The position numbers were made by a program, and so were the translations under genes. This document shows, piece after piece, positions 1-8,345 of a stretch of DNA of 64,000 bases (positions within the stretch are counted from its first letter, which is position 1; each line of letters begins with the position of its first letter). The notes beneath the pieces were generated by a model. The model ran no database searches. It saw only the letters and a list, made by a program, of their open reading frames with translations, and was not told the DNA's origin. Location of the stretch: NCBI RefSeq assembly GCF_018424605.1, contig NZ_QTKT01000004.1:1-64000 (forward strand), in the 5' to 3' direction. The stretch comes from Marinobacter lipolyticus (GTDB lineage Bacteria; Pseudomonadota; Gammaproteobacteria; Pseudomonadales; Oleiphilaceae).

Positions 1-174
1 AGACAGGCATTAGGGATGGTTACACCCTGATCCCTGCTTGAAGAGCACTCCCTATAACTAATTTACTAGACTCTTTGAGGGTTGTTTTTCGTACACGTCT
101 GAATGCAATGGTTCTTATGTGCTAGAATCCGCTTAGAAAATCACACTCGACGTGGAAGTCTCTAGGGCGGAACG

Positions 175-957
175 ATGCCAGCGATTAAGAACGCGCCTCT
201 TGTAGAAGCCATTTTTGAAATACGGTGGGGAAGCAAGGGGCAAAATAGCTTTGAGTTTTCTCAAGATGAGCAATCCCTGCTGCCAGGAAAAGTAGACGCC
301 TTTGCTGCTGAAGCAGGTTTTCCTCTATCCGAGTCCATTGGATCCCCCGCCGGCCCAAACAATATTGGTCTACCACAAAGGATTTCTTACCGCTTCCGTC
401 CTGGAGAAAACCAGTACCCATGTCTTCAGTTGGGAATGGGCATATTCACTGTGAATCAGTTGGAAGCCAGCTACAGCTGGAATAGTTTTTTATCTAGTAT
501 CAAAGACGGCGTTAAAATTCTTCTCAAAGCGAATCCTGGCCGCTTGGCTAGATTGCCAGACTCTGCCTGCCTAGCTCTTAGATATCAGGATGCGTTTTAT
601 CCCTCAGACGAAGGATGCACCTCTCAGGCATTTATCCGTAAGCACTTCAACGTCGACGCATCGCTGCCAGATAATTTTCTTGGCGATAATCGGCTTAATC
701 CTTCAAAATCTGATTTAAGCTTTAAGATCTCTACGGATATTAAAGAGCCTGAAGGTCGCATAACAGTCTTCATCACCGACGCAATCATATCTGGAAAGCG
801 GGGCTTGCTTATGGAGACCATTGTAGAAAGCCCAATTGGTAGCTTTTCACTTAATAGTATTTCGGAAGATCATTTATCCGATTGGTGCGAAAAGGCTCAC
901 CAGCTTCAAAAGCATGCATTTGAAACATTAATCAAGCCTTCAGCCTACAAGCATTAA
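175..957 (+). CDS. TIGR04255 family protein
   Basis: A 260-residue soluble protein whose N-terminus (PAIKNAPLVEAIFEIRWG) has the hallmark opening of the sporadically distributed TIGR04255 family, whose biochemical function is unknown. Length fits the family. No signal peptide or membrane segment is visible. It is the first of three tightly spaced genes on the plus strand: only 9 bases separate its stop from the next start. Codon use is clearly more AT-rich than in the genes after 2.4 kb, which suggests acquisition by transfer. The start is the first ATG of the frame; no convincing ribosome site is seen upstream. The family assignment is recognition by eye, without a profile search. Confidence 0.8.
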   Translation: MPAIKNAPLVEAIFEIRWGSKGQNSFEFSQDEQSLLPGKVDAFAAEAGFPLSESIGSPAGPNNIGLPQRISYRFRPGENQYPCLQLGMGIFTVNQLEASYSWNSFLSSIKDGVKILLKANPGRLARLPDSACLALRYQDAFYPSDEGCTSQAFIRKHFNVDASLPDNFLGDNRLNPSKSDLSFKISTDIKEPEGRITVFITDAIISGKRGLLMETIVESPIGSFSLNSISEDHLSDWCEKAHQLQKHAFETLIKPSAYKH

Positions 958-966
958 GGAAGCGTC

Positions 967-1464
967 ATGGAATACGCTATCGACCACAATGCGTATATAA
1001 GCACTGCGACGGCAGACATTCAGCGCATGTATGACACCCAAAGCTTTCAGCCAGAAAGCAAGTTAGAACAAGGGGTAGTCTTAGCCTTTAATTATCCCGA
1101 TGACGAATTTAACTCGATCATCACTGTAAAGCCATCATCTTTCGACTATAAGATGCTTACAGAGAAATATGGCTGGGTAGAAGAGCTGTTTTCAAAATAT
1201 GGTTCCCTTTCATCTGTAGCTAGCACAGCTCCGTTTTACAAAGAAATTACAAAACTGTTGATTGCTACAAACTTCTCTGATGTGGATGCCCTAATCCGAT
1301 GTGTCGCCCCTCAAGAGTGTTCCGACCTTTTCTTGATCGGGTTGGCTAGGCTTACCCTCGGATATAAAGATGATCTGCCCAGTTGGAAGGGATACGTTCA
1401 GGATGTGGTTCGGGAAGCAACGAACCGGAAAATCGATCAAAGGGCACTCTCTGGTTTGGTTTAA
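967..1464 (+). CDS. Hypothetical protein, middle gene of AT-rich cassette
   Basis: A 165-residue soluble protein that I do not recognise. It has no obvious signal peptide, membrane segment or catalytic motif. It starts 9 bases after the TIGR04255 gene, with AAGGAA just upstream of the ATG, and its TAA stop overlaps the next ATG by one base (TAATG), so the two are probably translationally coupled. The same AT-rich composition as its neighbours supports one transferred unit. A partner or adaptor role for the flanking genes is possible but is inference. Confidence 0.75.
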   Translation: MEYAIDHNAYISTATADIQRMYDTQSFQPESKLEQGVVLAFNYPDDEFNSIITVKPSSFDYKMLTEKYGWVEELFSKYGSLSSVASTAPFYKEITKLLIATNFSDVDALIRCVAPQECSDLFLIGLARLTLGYKDDLPSWKGYVQDVVREATNRKIDQRALSGLV

Positions 1465-2144
1465 TGCACTTAGACTGCACTCATTACTCACAGTTTGAAG
1501 ATATTGAGATATTGGCTGTAGCTATCTCTCGACCTCGACCAAGCCGCAAGCAACAACATGCAGGCATTATCTTTAGGGATGCCACTGGAGAGCTGAAGTT
1601 ATTAGATCTCCAGTGGCATTATTCTCTGAGCCTTGCCCCTCCATCCGACTCCTTTATTTGGGTGGATGTCCCACTGGATGATATTTCAAAAACACACTTG
1701 GCCACCGTTTGCCAGGTAATCGCCGACCTCAATCAAGAAGAGGGCATTCCGTATTCGATCTCAACTGAGGGCGCATCAATCCTGCATACAGGAGAGTTTT
1801 TTGGCGAACACCTCCACTCAGGATTTACCTGTGCCACTTTCGTCCTCGCTATCTTTGAATCTCAAGGCTTTAAAGTTGTTGACTATAGGAACTGGATATC
1901 TCGGCCAAGCGACAAAAAATGGCAATTTCAAATAATCCAGAACCTCCAACGGTCTGGTGCAACTCCAGAGTACATCGCTGGACAGGTAAAGCAGCTCTCT
2001 GCGGGAGCGGACCGATTTAGGCCAGAAGAAGTCTGTGCTGCAATCAGCGTAGGTTCTTGGCCGGCAGGGTACGAAGAAACAAAAGAGCCAGCAGCAAAAG
2101 TGCTTGAGTATACAATCCAACACGCCACCAATACACACGCCTAG
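1464..2144 (+). CDS. Putative permuted papain-like (NlpC/P60-type) cysteine hydrolase
   Basis: 226 residues from the ATG that overlaps the previous stop; the frame stays open upstream to 1383, but the coupled ATG is a better start. An early His (H32 in KQQHAGIIF), a second His (H52 in LQWHYS) and a later Cys (C123 in GFTCATFV, followed by a hydrophobic helix) occur in the order His then Cys. That is the order of circularly permuted NlpC/P60 and LRAT-like enzymes, which act as amidases, peptidases or acyltransferases. This is motif reading only; no family was recognised by full-length similarity. It is the last gene of the AT-rich cassette. Confidence 0.6.
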   Translation: MHLDCTHYSQFEDIEILAVAISRPRPSRKQQHAGIIFRDATGELKLLDLQWHYSLSLAPPSDSFIWVDVPLDDISKTHLATVCQVIADLNQEEGIPYSISTEGASILHTGEFFGEHLHSGFTCATFVLAIFESQGFKVVDYRNWISRPSDKKWQFQIIQNLQRSGATPEYIAGQVKQLSAGADRFRPEEVCAAISVGSWPAGYEETKEPAAKVLEYTIQHATNTHA

Positions 2145-2350
2145 CCCTTGCAATCTTACAACTTCATATTCGAAATTTGAGCAAATAAAGCCCTATTTAC
2201 GCATCGCCGGTTTTACGTCACAAAGAGAGGCAACAACACCCAAACAGGGGTATATCTGGGGGCATAAAAAAGCACACAGAATGAATTATTTATGACAAAA
2301 ATATGTTAACAGCGCAACAAAATTGGACGCCGTCGACACCAAACGCTCTA

Positions 2351-2380
2351 AAAAAAGCCCCTGATTTCAGGGGCTTTTTT
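2351..2380. terminator. Bidirectional rho-independent terminator
   Basis: A perfect inverted repeat with GCCCCTGA/TCAGGGGC arms, flanked by six A on the left and six T on the right. It works on both strands: for the AT-rich cassette on the plus strand and for the MgtC/SapB gene on the minus strand. The stretch 2145-2350 before it is AT-rich and holds no gene I can support. Confidence 0.9.
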
Positions 2381-2383
2381 ATG

Positions 2384-2878
2384 TCAGGATTTCTCCCCCC
2401 GCTCCTCCCCATCACTCACCACCTTCTGCACCTCTGCCACCTCACCGGTCACCGAGCGCACCAGGCGGCCCATGTAACGCAGGGTGAAGAAGTTCAGCGC
2501 GCTCAGGGCGATGGCGATCTCCAGGTGGTGGTAGGCGACGGCCACGCCGATGGCGCCGGTGTTCCAGATGCTGGCGGCGGTGGCGGTGCCGATGACGCGG
2601 CTATTGTCTTTGAGGATCGCGCCGCCGCCGATGAACCCGATGCCGGTGATGATGCCCTGCAGCACCCGGCCCTGTTCACCGGGGGAGTCGATCACGGCAC
2701 GGCCTACGAGCATGAAGCCGCAGGAGACAACGGCCACCAGTGGGAAGGTTCTCAGGCCGATCCGCGGGCCCTGTTCCTCGCGGTCGAAGCCAATGGGGAA
2801 CGCCAGCAAATAGGCGATGGCCATCAGTACCAGATGGTTGAGGGTGAGCATCCAGTCGACATCGAAATGGTTTTCCAT
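2384..2878 (-). CDS. MgtC/SapB family membrane protein
   Basis: A 164-residue inner-membrane protein with about four hydrophobic segments. The family signature is clear: GFDREEQGPRIGLRTF near residues 30-45 and the glycine-rich GIITGIGFIGGGAILKD near 75-91. Length fits the short MgtC/SapB form without the C-terminal ACT-like domain. In known members the family is tied to growth at low magnesium and to regulation of ATP synthase, but the role here is not shown. It is a single gene that ends next to the bidirectional terminator. Confidence 0.9.
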   Translation of the reverse strand: MENHFDVDWMLTLNHLVLMAIAYLLAFPIGFDREEQGPRIGLRTFPLVAVVSCGFMLVGRAVIDSPGEQGRVLQGIITGIGFIGGGAILKDNSRVIGTATAASIWNTGAIGVAVAYHHLEIAIALSALNFFTLRYMGRLVRSVTGEVAEVQKVVSDGEERGEKS

Positions 2879-3015
2879 CGGCGCTCCGGGGGTGGTGGAA
2901 TGTGGTTTGCGTTGTCCGGAGACTAGACGGAGTCGCGGCTCACATCAACGTTTCCTGCTCCGGGTAAGGCCGACCGCCCCTGTCCTCCGGCCGCCAGAGA
3001 TGGTAATTTCTGCCG

Positions 3016-3612
3016 ATGCGCAACGGCGACGACCCAACCACCATGATCCAGCTTCTTGACCGCATCCGCGAATCCAGCGCGGGTGAGGAGCAGATGTCCG
3101 TGCGCGAGATTCTGGAAGCGGTCGGGGAACGTTCGTTCGGGCCGGTGGTGCTGCTGGCGGGTCTGATCACCCTGGCGCCGTTGATTGGCGACATTCCGGG
3201 TGTGCCGACCATCCTCGGGCTGGTGGTGCTGCTCACGCTGGGTCAGTTGCTGTTCCGCCGGCGTTCGATCTGGCTGCCGGACTGGATTGCCGGGCGGCGG
3301 ATGCCGCAAGAGAAGCTGGTGAAAGGACTGGACTGGCTGCAGAAACCGGCGCGGTTTCTGGACCGGATAACCCGTCCGCGGCTGACGTTTCTGGTGCACG
3401 GCCCGGGGCTTTATGTGATGGCGCTGCTCTGCATGCTGGTGGCCGCGGCGATGCCGGCCATGGAGGTGGTGCCGTTCAGCGCCAACGGTGGCGGCGCTGC
3501 CCTGATGGCCTTCGGGCTGGCCATCATCGCCCGCGACGGGCTGGTGGCGTTGCTGGCCACCAGTGTCACCGGGCTGACCTTCTGGTTCATTCTCAACAAT
3601 CTGCTATCCTGA
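3016..3612 (+). CDS. ExoD family exopolysaccharide-associated membrane protein
   Basis: 198 residues. A soluble N-terminal helical part (SVREILEAVGERSFGPVVLL) is followed by several membrane segments, the pattern of ExoD (exopolysaccharide synthesis, ExoD). The biochemical role is not established; in Rhizobium it affects exopolysaccharide and alkali tolerance. The ATG at 3043 gives the more usual N-terminus (MIQLLDRI) and is an equally good start, because neither has a clear ribosome site. It converges on the lipoprotein gene with only a few bases between. Confidence 0.85.
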   Translation: MRNGDDPTTMIQLLDRIRESSAGEEQMSVREILEAVGERSFGPVVLLAGLITLAPLIGDIPGVPTILGLVVLLTLGQLLFRRRSIWLPDWIAGRRMPQEKLVKGLDWLQKPARFLDRITRPRLTFLVHGPGLYVMALLCMLVAAAMPAMEVVPFSANGGGAALMAFGLAIIARDGLVALLATSVTGLTFWFILNNLLS

Positions 3613-3620
3613 CCAGCCCT

Positions 3621-4502
3621 TCAGTTCTCAGAAGCCAGGCTGTCCTGCAGATCGCGGAAAAACTGTTCGGTTCGCTGGCGGATTTCCTGCAGTTTGGCGG
3701 CCCACTCCTGGCGGTTCCGCTCGAAGCTCTCGCTGCCGGTTTGTGCCAGCCGTTCACCGGCCTGCGCCAGGGACCGTGAGGCCTCGGCCAGTGTTTCCAG
3801 CGTCGGCTCGGCCAGCGCCTCGCTGCCGCGTTCCAGGTCGGCGGCGGCCTGCTCCAGAATTTCCCGATCCTCCGGCGGCGCCTGCTGGTTGTCCTCCAGC
3901 GCGCGGTCGACGGATTCCTCCAGCTCCTGCATGTAGTCTTGCAGAATCTCGCCGAAGTCGTTGATCGCCTCGTCCGCCCGGCGGGCCATCTCGTCGGAAT
4001 AGGCCTCCAGCTCCCGTGCCATGTCGTTCAGGCGCTGCTCCATGTCACTGGAGGACGAGGAAAAGCGAGCGGTCAGCCGTTCACCCAGGTCACTTAGCTG
4101 ATTCACCAGGCCGCTGAACGGCGACGGGTTAATCACCGCCTCGCCGGTGCGGGCGTAGTCCACCAGCCACTGACCGTCCCGCTCCACCAGGTAGGTGATG
4201 ACCTCGAGGCGTTCGCTGGTGGCGCCATTTTCCGCCGGCAGGCGAGTCACGATGGTGGCCTCGGCGCTGTCGATCACCACCCGGCCGAAAGAGGGCACCA
4301 CGTCGGCCCACTCGCGCTGGAAGCGGTCAACGTCGTCAGTGCGGGTCAGGGTGGAGTATTCAACCACATCGCCGGCGTCGTTCTCGGCCATGGCCTGCCA
4401 GAAGGCAGCGGCGACTTCCTGGGGGGTGTCGGGCCGGCTGCAGGCGGAGAGCGCCATCGCCAGGGAGACCCAAACAAGCACGTTCAATGCAGAGCGCAGC
4501 AT
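3621..4502 (-). CDS. Coiled-coil lipoprotein of unknown function
   Basis: 293 residues from the ATG at 4502, the best start because a lipoprotein signal follows: hydrophobic residues 6-18, then LSAC with lipidated Cys21. Residues about 25-120 resemble small periplasmic NTF2-like/DUF4878-type domains (PQEVAAAFWQAM; a later DGQWLVDYA). The C-terminal 170 residues are rich in Glu, Ala and Arg and probably form a long coiled coil. It lies 45 bases downstream of the TPP-enzyme gene on the same strand and may be the last gene of that run. Function unknown. Confidence 0.75.
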   Translation of the reverse strand: MLRSALNVLVWVSLAMALSACSRPDTPQEVAAAFWQAMAENDAGDVVEYSTLTRTDDVDRFQREWADVVPSFGRVVIDSAEATIVTRLPAENGATSERLEVITYLVERDGQWLVDYARTGEAVINPSPFSGLVNQLSDLGERLTARFSSSSSDMEQRLNDMARELEAYSDEMARRADEAINDFGEILQDYMQELEESVDRALEDNQQAPPEDREILEQAAADLERGSEALAEPTLETLAEASRSLAQAGERLAQTGSESFERNRQEWAAKLQEIRQRTEQFFRDLQDSLASEN

Positions 4503-4547
4503 GCAACCGTTCCTCTGATAACCGATGGGTTGCCGATCATACACCGG

Positions 4548-6227
4548 TTACAGGTTGCAGGTCAGCTCCGCCAGTTCCTCGTCAAACACCCGCCGGTTCT
4601 CGCTGTAATCCACCGGCACATCCACCAGATGTACGCCGCCGGCAGCCAGTGTCGCTTCAAGAACGGGCTTCAGATCCTCCGTCCGGGTCACCCGGTGGCC
4701 GGCTGCACCGTAGGATTCGGCGTATTGGACGAAATCCGGGTTGCGGTAATCCAGGCCGAACTCGGCAAACCCTTCCTGAGCCTGTTTCCATTTGATCATG
4801 CCGTAGGCGCTGTCGTTGATGATCAGCACCACCAGGTTCAGTTGCAGGCGCACGGCGGTTTCCAGCTCCTGGCTGTTCATCATGAAGCCGCCGTCGCCGC
4901 ACACCGCCATCACCTTCTGGCGGGGATACAGCATGGCCGCCATCATCGCGCTGGGCAGGCCGGCTCCCATGGACGCCAGGGCGTTGTCCAGCAACACGGT
5001 GTTGTTGTCGTATGCGGGGTAGTTGCGGGCAAACCAGAGTTTGTACATGCCGTTGTCGAGCGCAATGATGCCGTCCTCCGGCATCACCTGGCGCACGTCG
5101 TGGACAATCCGCTGGGGGATCAGCGGAAACCGAGGGTCCTCGCTGCAGGAGGCAAGGTGCTCGTCCACCGACGCCTTCACTTCCATAAACCGGCTGAAAT
5201 CGTGGTTCGGGCAGGGGCCACAGTGCTCCGCCAGGTATTCCACGCTGTTGGCGATATCGCCGACCACCTCGTGCTGGGGAAAGTACACCGGGTCCACGTC
5301 GGCGCCGCTGAAATTCACGTGGATCACCTGCTTGCCGCCGGGGTGCATGAAAAACGGCGGCTTCTCCACCACGTCGTGGCCCACGTTGATCACCAGATCG
5401 GCGTGATCAATGGCGCAATGGACAAAATCGCCGGCGGACAGAGCGGCATTGCCCAGATAGCGCGCGTGTCGCTCGTCCACCACGCCCTTGCCCATCTGGG
5501 TGGTAAAGAACGGAATCTTGCTGGTGTTCACCAGATGAATCAGCGCCTGGGATACCCGCTTACGGTTGGCGCCGGCACCAATCATGATCAGTGGGTGGCG
5601 GGCGCTGCGGATCATCTCGCAGGCTTTCTCCAGGCTCTTGTTGCTGGCGGTGGGGCGGCGGGCATCACTGGGCTCGAAGATATGGGTATCGGCAGCCGTA
5701 TGTTCAGCCGCAATGTCCTCGGGCAGCTCCAGGTGGACCGCCCCGGGGCGCTCCTCGGAGGCCAGTCGAAAGGCTTCCCGCACTTTCGCCGGCACCGTGT
5801 TGGCGTTGCTGATCTGGCGAGTGTACTTGGTCAGCGGGCGCATGAGGTCCACCACATCCAGAATCTGGAACAGCCCCTGCTTCGACGACTTGATCGGTTT
5901 CTGGCCGGAGATCATCATCATCGGCATGCCGCCGAGCTGGGCGTAGGCGGCGGCCGTCACCGAGTTGGTGGCGCCTGGCCCGAGCGTGGACAAACATACC
6001 CCTACCCGACCGGTCAGCCGGCCATAGGTAGCGGCCATAAACCCGGCGGCCTGTTCATGGCGGTTCAGCACCAGCTTAATGCGGGATTGCCGCAGGGCCT
6101 CCAGAAAAGCGAGGTTTTCCTCTCCCGGAACCGCGAAAATGTATTCAACGCCCTCACTTTCCAGTGCCCGTACAAAGATTTCGGCACCGTTGAAACCGGT
6201 GCCTTCGTTGCTGTCTGCGCCGGACAT
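4548..6227 (-). CDS. Acetolactate synthase-like thiamine diphosphate enzyme
   Basis: 559 residues with the full POX/ALS architecture: an N-terminal PYR domain with the cofactor-activating Glu in NRHEQAAGF (about residue 58), a central domain, and a C-terminal PP domain with the TPP/Mg motif GDGGFMMNS and the following NDSAYGMIK. It should ligate or decarboxylate a 2-oxoacid such as pyruvate, but the substrate cannot be read from the sequence. No IlvN/IlvH regulatory subunit is nearby, which argues for a catabolic ALS-type or other role rather than branched-chain amino acid synthesis. It lies 35 bases downstream of the 676-residue protein gene, probably in one operon. Confidence 0.88.
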   Translation of the reverse strand: MSGADSNEGTGFNGAEIFVRALESEGVEYIFAVPGEENLAFLEALRQSRIKLVLNRHEQAAGFMAATYGRLTGRVGVCLSTLGPGATNSVTAAAYAQLGGMPMMMISGQKPIKSSKQGLFQILDVVDLMRPLTKYTRQISNANTVPAKVREAFRLASEERPGAVHLELPEDIAAEHTAADTHIFEPSDARRPTASNKSLEKACEMIRSARHPLIMIGAGANRKRVSQALIHLVNTSKIPFFTTQMGKGVVDERHARYLGNAALSAGDFVHCAIDHADLVINVGHDVVEKPPFFMHPGGKQVIHVNFSGADVDPVYFPQHEVVGDIANSVEYLAEHCGPCPNHDFSRFMEVKASVDEHLASCSEDPRFPLIPQRIVHDVRQVMPEDGIIALDNGMYKLWFARNYPAYDNNTVLLDNALASMGAGLPSAMMAAMLYPRQKVMAVCGDGGFMMNSQELETAVRLQLNLVVLIINDSAYGMIKWKQAQEGFAEFGLDYRNPDFVQYAESYGAAGHRVTRTEDLKPVLEATLAAGGVHLVDVPVDYSENRRVFDEELAELTCNL

Positions 6228-6262
6228 ACCCTCTCCTGATTCAGTAGAACGTTTACTATCGG

Positions 6263-8293
6263 TTACGCGTCGGACGGTGGCGGCTCAGCCTGCAACGAGG
6301 TGTTGGCGGGTACCCGGTCCCGTCCCCAGCTGTTATGTATTCGATCGATAACCCGTTGCAGTTCATCCTGATCCACGTCGGCCGGCTCGCCACGCTCAAG
6401 GGGGTCGTAGTGGTAGATGTACAGGCGCGAGGCAAACTGCTCAAACGGCAGCGACGCTTCCCCGAAGCGTTCGCCGTTGCGCGCAGTGCTGACCACAATG
6501 TCGCCACCCCAGTTCTGGCCGCTGTCGTTGTTGGGGTTGAAGAAATACACCCGCATCACGTCTTCCGGGTCCAGCGCCGCCCGCAGGATGGTGATGGCGT
6601 GCCAGCCGATGAACCGGGCCGCGCTGTCGGTCACTGCCACGCCGGCTGGCTGGGGATGAATCAGCGGCTGGTTGCCGTTGTAGAAGGGGTGGTAACTGGC
6701 ATAGAAGTGGCGCAGAAAGCCTTCCGCATCCTGCAGGTTGCCGGTTTCCACATCCACGTTGATGGCAAAGCCGCGGCCGGCGGACCAGCCATGGAACTCC
6801 GGGTTGACCCACTTGTGAGGGTCACCAGGGCGGTCGGCACACAACCGACCCATCTCCGCATAAATACGGTCCAGATGCGGCACCACCACCAGGGATACCG
6901 GATCCAGATCGAGGGTGATTTCCGATGCAACGCCGCCCTCACTGCGGGCGGAGGACACCGGCTTGCCCTCGAAATGCATGATGATTTCGTTGTCCCGGGC
7001 GGCCCAGGCCACCATTTGCAGCAGGTAATCGGGATCGTTGTAGGCCCACATGGACAGCGCCCGGGCCGATTGGCAGGTGGGGTTGTTACCCTGGCCGACG
7101 CCCAGTGGCTGGCCGAGCATGTTCATCACGCCCTGGATCAACCAGGCGTTTGGCGCCGGCGAATACCCATAGGCCAGCTGGATCCGTTCACGGGCCGCGG
7201 GGCAGGTCGTCAGCAACACCTGACGCCACAGCGCCGGCGCCACCGGCGGCTGATAGAGAATGCCCCGTTCCAGCAACAGCGCGAGGCCGTAGAGCCCCTG
7301 CGCGGTTTCGGGGAATACGCCGGCGCTGATCAGCGCATGCACCAGCTCCTTGTAACAGAGCAGGCAATCCCGCCCGGTGCTGGACAGCCCCAGTGCTTCG
7401 GTCAGCAGACTGTCCTGCTTCTCGAGAATGTGGCGCACAAATGCCGCGTGGTAGGGCGACACCAGCCCGGTGTCGTGCATGGCGCGGGCAAAGCCGGTGG
7501 CCTCGCTCTGCAGCGCCATGGTGTCCATGGATAGCAACCGGTCTTCATACACCGCAATGCCCGGGTCCTCGCGGCAGGCCTGGGTGGGTCCGTACAGGCT
7601 GGATATCAAGCGCTCTGCGCCCTGCCCCGCGCCACCCAGATCAATCGCCGGATCAATACGGCACAGGGCGATCTGAGTGATCATCCGGCGCACGCTGGTG
7701 ACCTGGATCGGCCGCTGCTGCAGGATGCGCCAGATCTCATCGATCAGCCGGTCGATCACATGTTCGTAGCCAATTTCCTGGGCGATATGCTGGATCACGC
7801 CGCGGCTGATCAACGCCAGCTTGCCCTGTTCGCGCTCAGCCTCCCCGCCCTCACCGAACAGCAGGCTCAGGTTGATGGCCAGCACCTGGGTCAGGTAGTG
7901 GTGGGCCTGTTCTGCTGACATGGAGGGGTGCAGAAATTCGCCCCTCGCAATCGCCAGCAGCCGCAGTTCGCTGATGGATTCGATCACCACGGTATCGGCG
8001 TTGGGGCTTTGCAGGGCGCTGGTGGTGAGAAACGGCAACAGAATGGACGGTTCCGCCCAGTCTGTGCCGATAAAAACCCCCGCCATTTCCAGCTGTTCCG
8101 CCCGCGCCTGGACAGCCGCAAAGCCTTCCGGCTGCAGCATCACGCGGCGCGCGGTATCGAACAGCCGCGGCAGCTTGCCCGCCTTGGCGAACGGGCGGCT
8201 GTCCGCCAGCGCCGCTATCGCTTCATCCAGTCGCTGTACCAGCTTGTCGAAATTGACCGCCGGTACGGCGCCGCCAGCGTCGGAGTCGCTCAA
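6263..8293 (-). CDS. Large conserved-type protein with papain-like Q/C/H/N signature
   Basis: 676 residues, soluble, no signal peptide; not recognised by name. The N-terminal 350 residues look alpha-helical. The C-terminal part carries what resembles a papain-fold active site: Q401 and C407 with the papain spacing (QGNNPTC, followed by a helix QSARALSMW), H565 in FIGWHAITI, and an Asn in FFNPNNDSGQNWG (about 586-589). If the reading is right, it is a cysteine peptidase, amidase or transglutaminase-type enzyme. The gene sits between the ATP-grasp gene (52 bases upstream) and the TPP-enzyme gene (35 bases downstream), so the three probably act together. Confidence 0.65.
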   Translation of the reverse strand: MSDSDAGGAVPAVNFDKLVQRLDEAIAALADSRPFAKAGKLPRLFDTARRVMLQPEGFAAVQARAEQLEMAGVFIGTDWAEPSILLPFLTTSALQSPNADTVVIESISELRLLAIARGEFLHPSMSAEQAHHYLTQVLAINLSLLFGEGGEAEREQGKLALISRGVIQHIAQEIGYEHVIDRLIDEIWRILQQRPIQVTSVRRMITQIALCRIDPAIDLGGAGQGAERLISSLYGPTQACREDPGIAVYEDRLLSMDTMALQSEATGFARAMHDTGLVSPYHAAFVRHILEKQDSLLTEALGLSSTGRDCLLCYKELVHALISAGVFPETAQGLYGLALLLERGILYQPPVAPALWRQVLLTTCPAARERIQLAYGYSPAPNAWLIQGVMNMLGQPLGVGQGNNPTCQSARALSMWAYNDPDYLLQMVAWAARDNEIIMHFEGKPVSSARSEGGVASEITLDLDPVSLVVVPHLDRIYAEMGRLCADRPGDPHKWVNPEFHGWSAGRGFAINVDVETGNLQDAEGFLRHFYASYHPFYNGNQPLIHPQPAGVAVTDSAARFIGWHAITILRAALDPEDVMRVYFFNPNNDSGQNWGGDIVVSTARNGERFGEASLPFEQFASRLYIYHYDPLERGEPADVDQDELQRVIDRIHNSWGRDRVPANTSLQAEPPPSDA

Positions 8294-8345
8294 ACTGTCT
8301 TCCTCAGGGCCTGGGCCAGGCCCGTGTTAGTGATTCCTGACGGAA

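Noticed and set aside
2104..2295. 63-codon open frame after the cassette
   Set aside because: Overlaps the end of the third gene in another frame, has no ribosome site or recognisable sequence.
2296..2350. Possible tRNA or tmRNA 3' fragment (a GGACGCCGTCGACACCA-like stretch) as attachment site of the AT-rich cassette
   Set aside because: No T-loop consensus or acceptor pairing could be found, so an att site cannot be supported.
4530..6239. 569-codon open frame on the plus strand antisense to the TPP-enzyme gene
   Set aside because: His/Gly/Val-rich composition typical of the antisense frame of a GC-rich gene; the minus-strand frame has all enzyme motifs.
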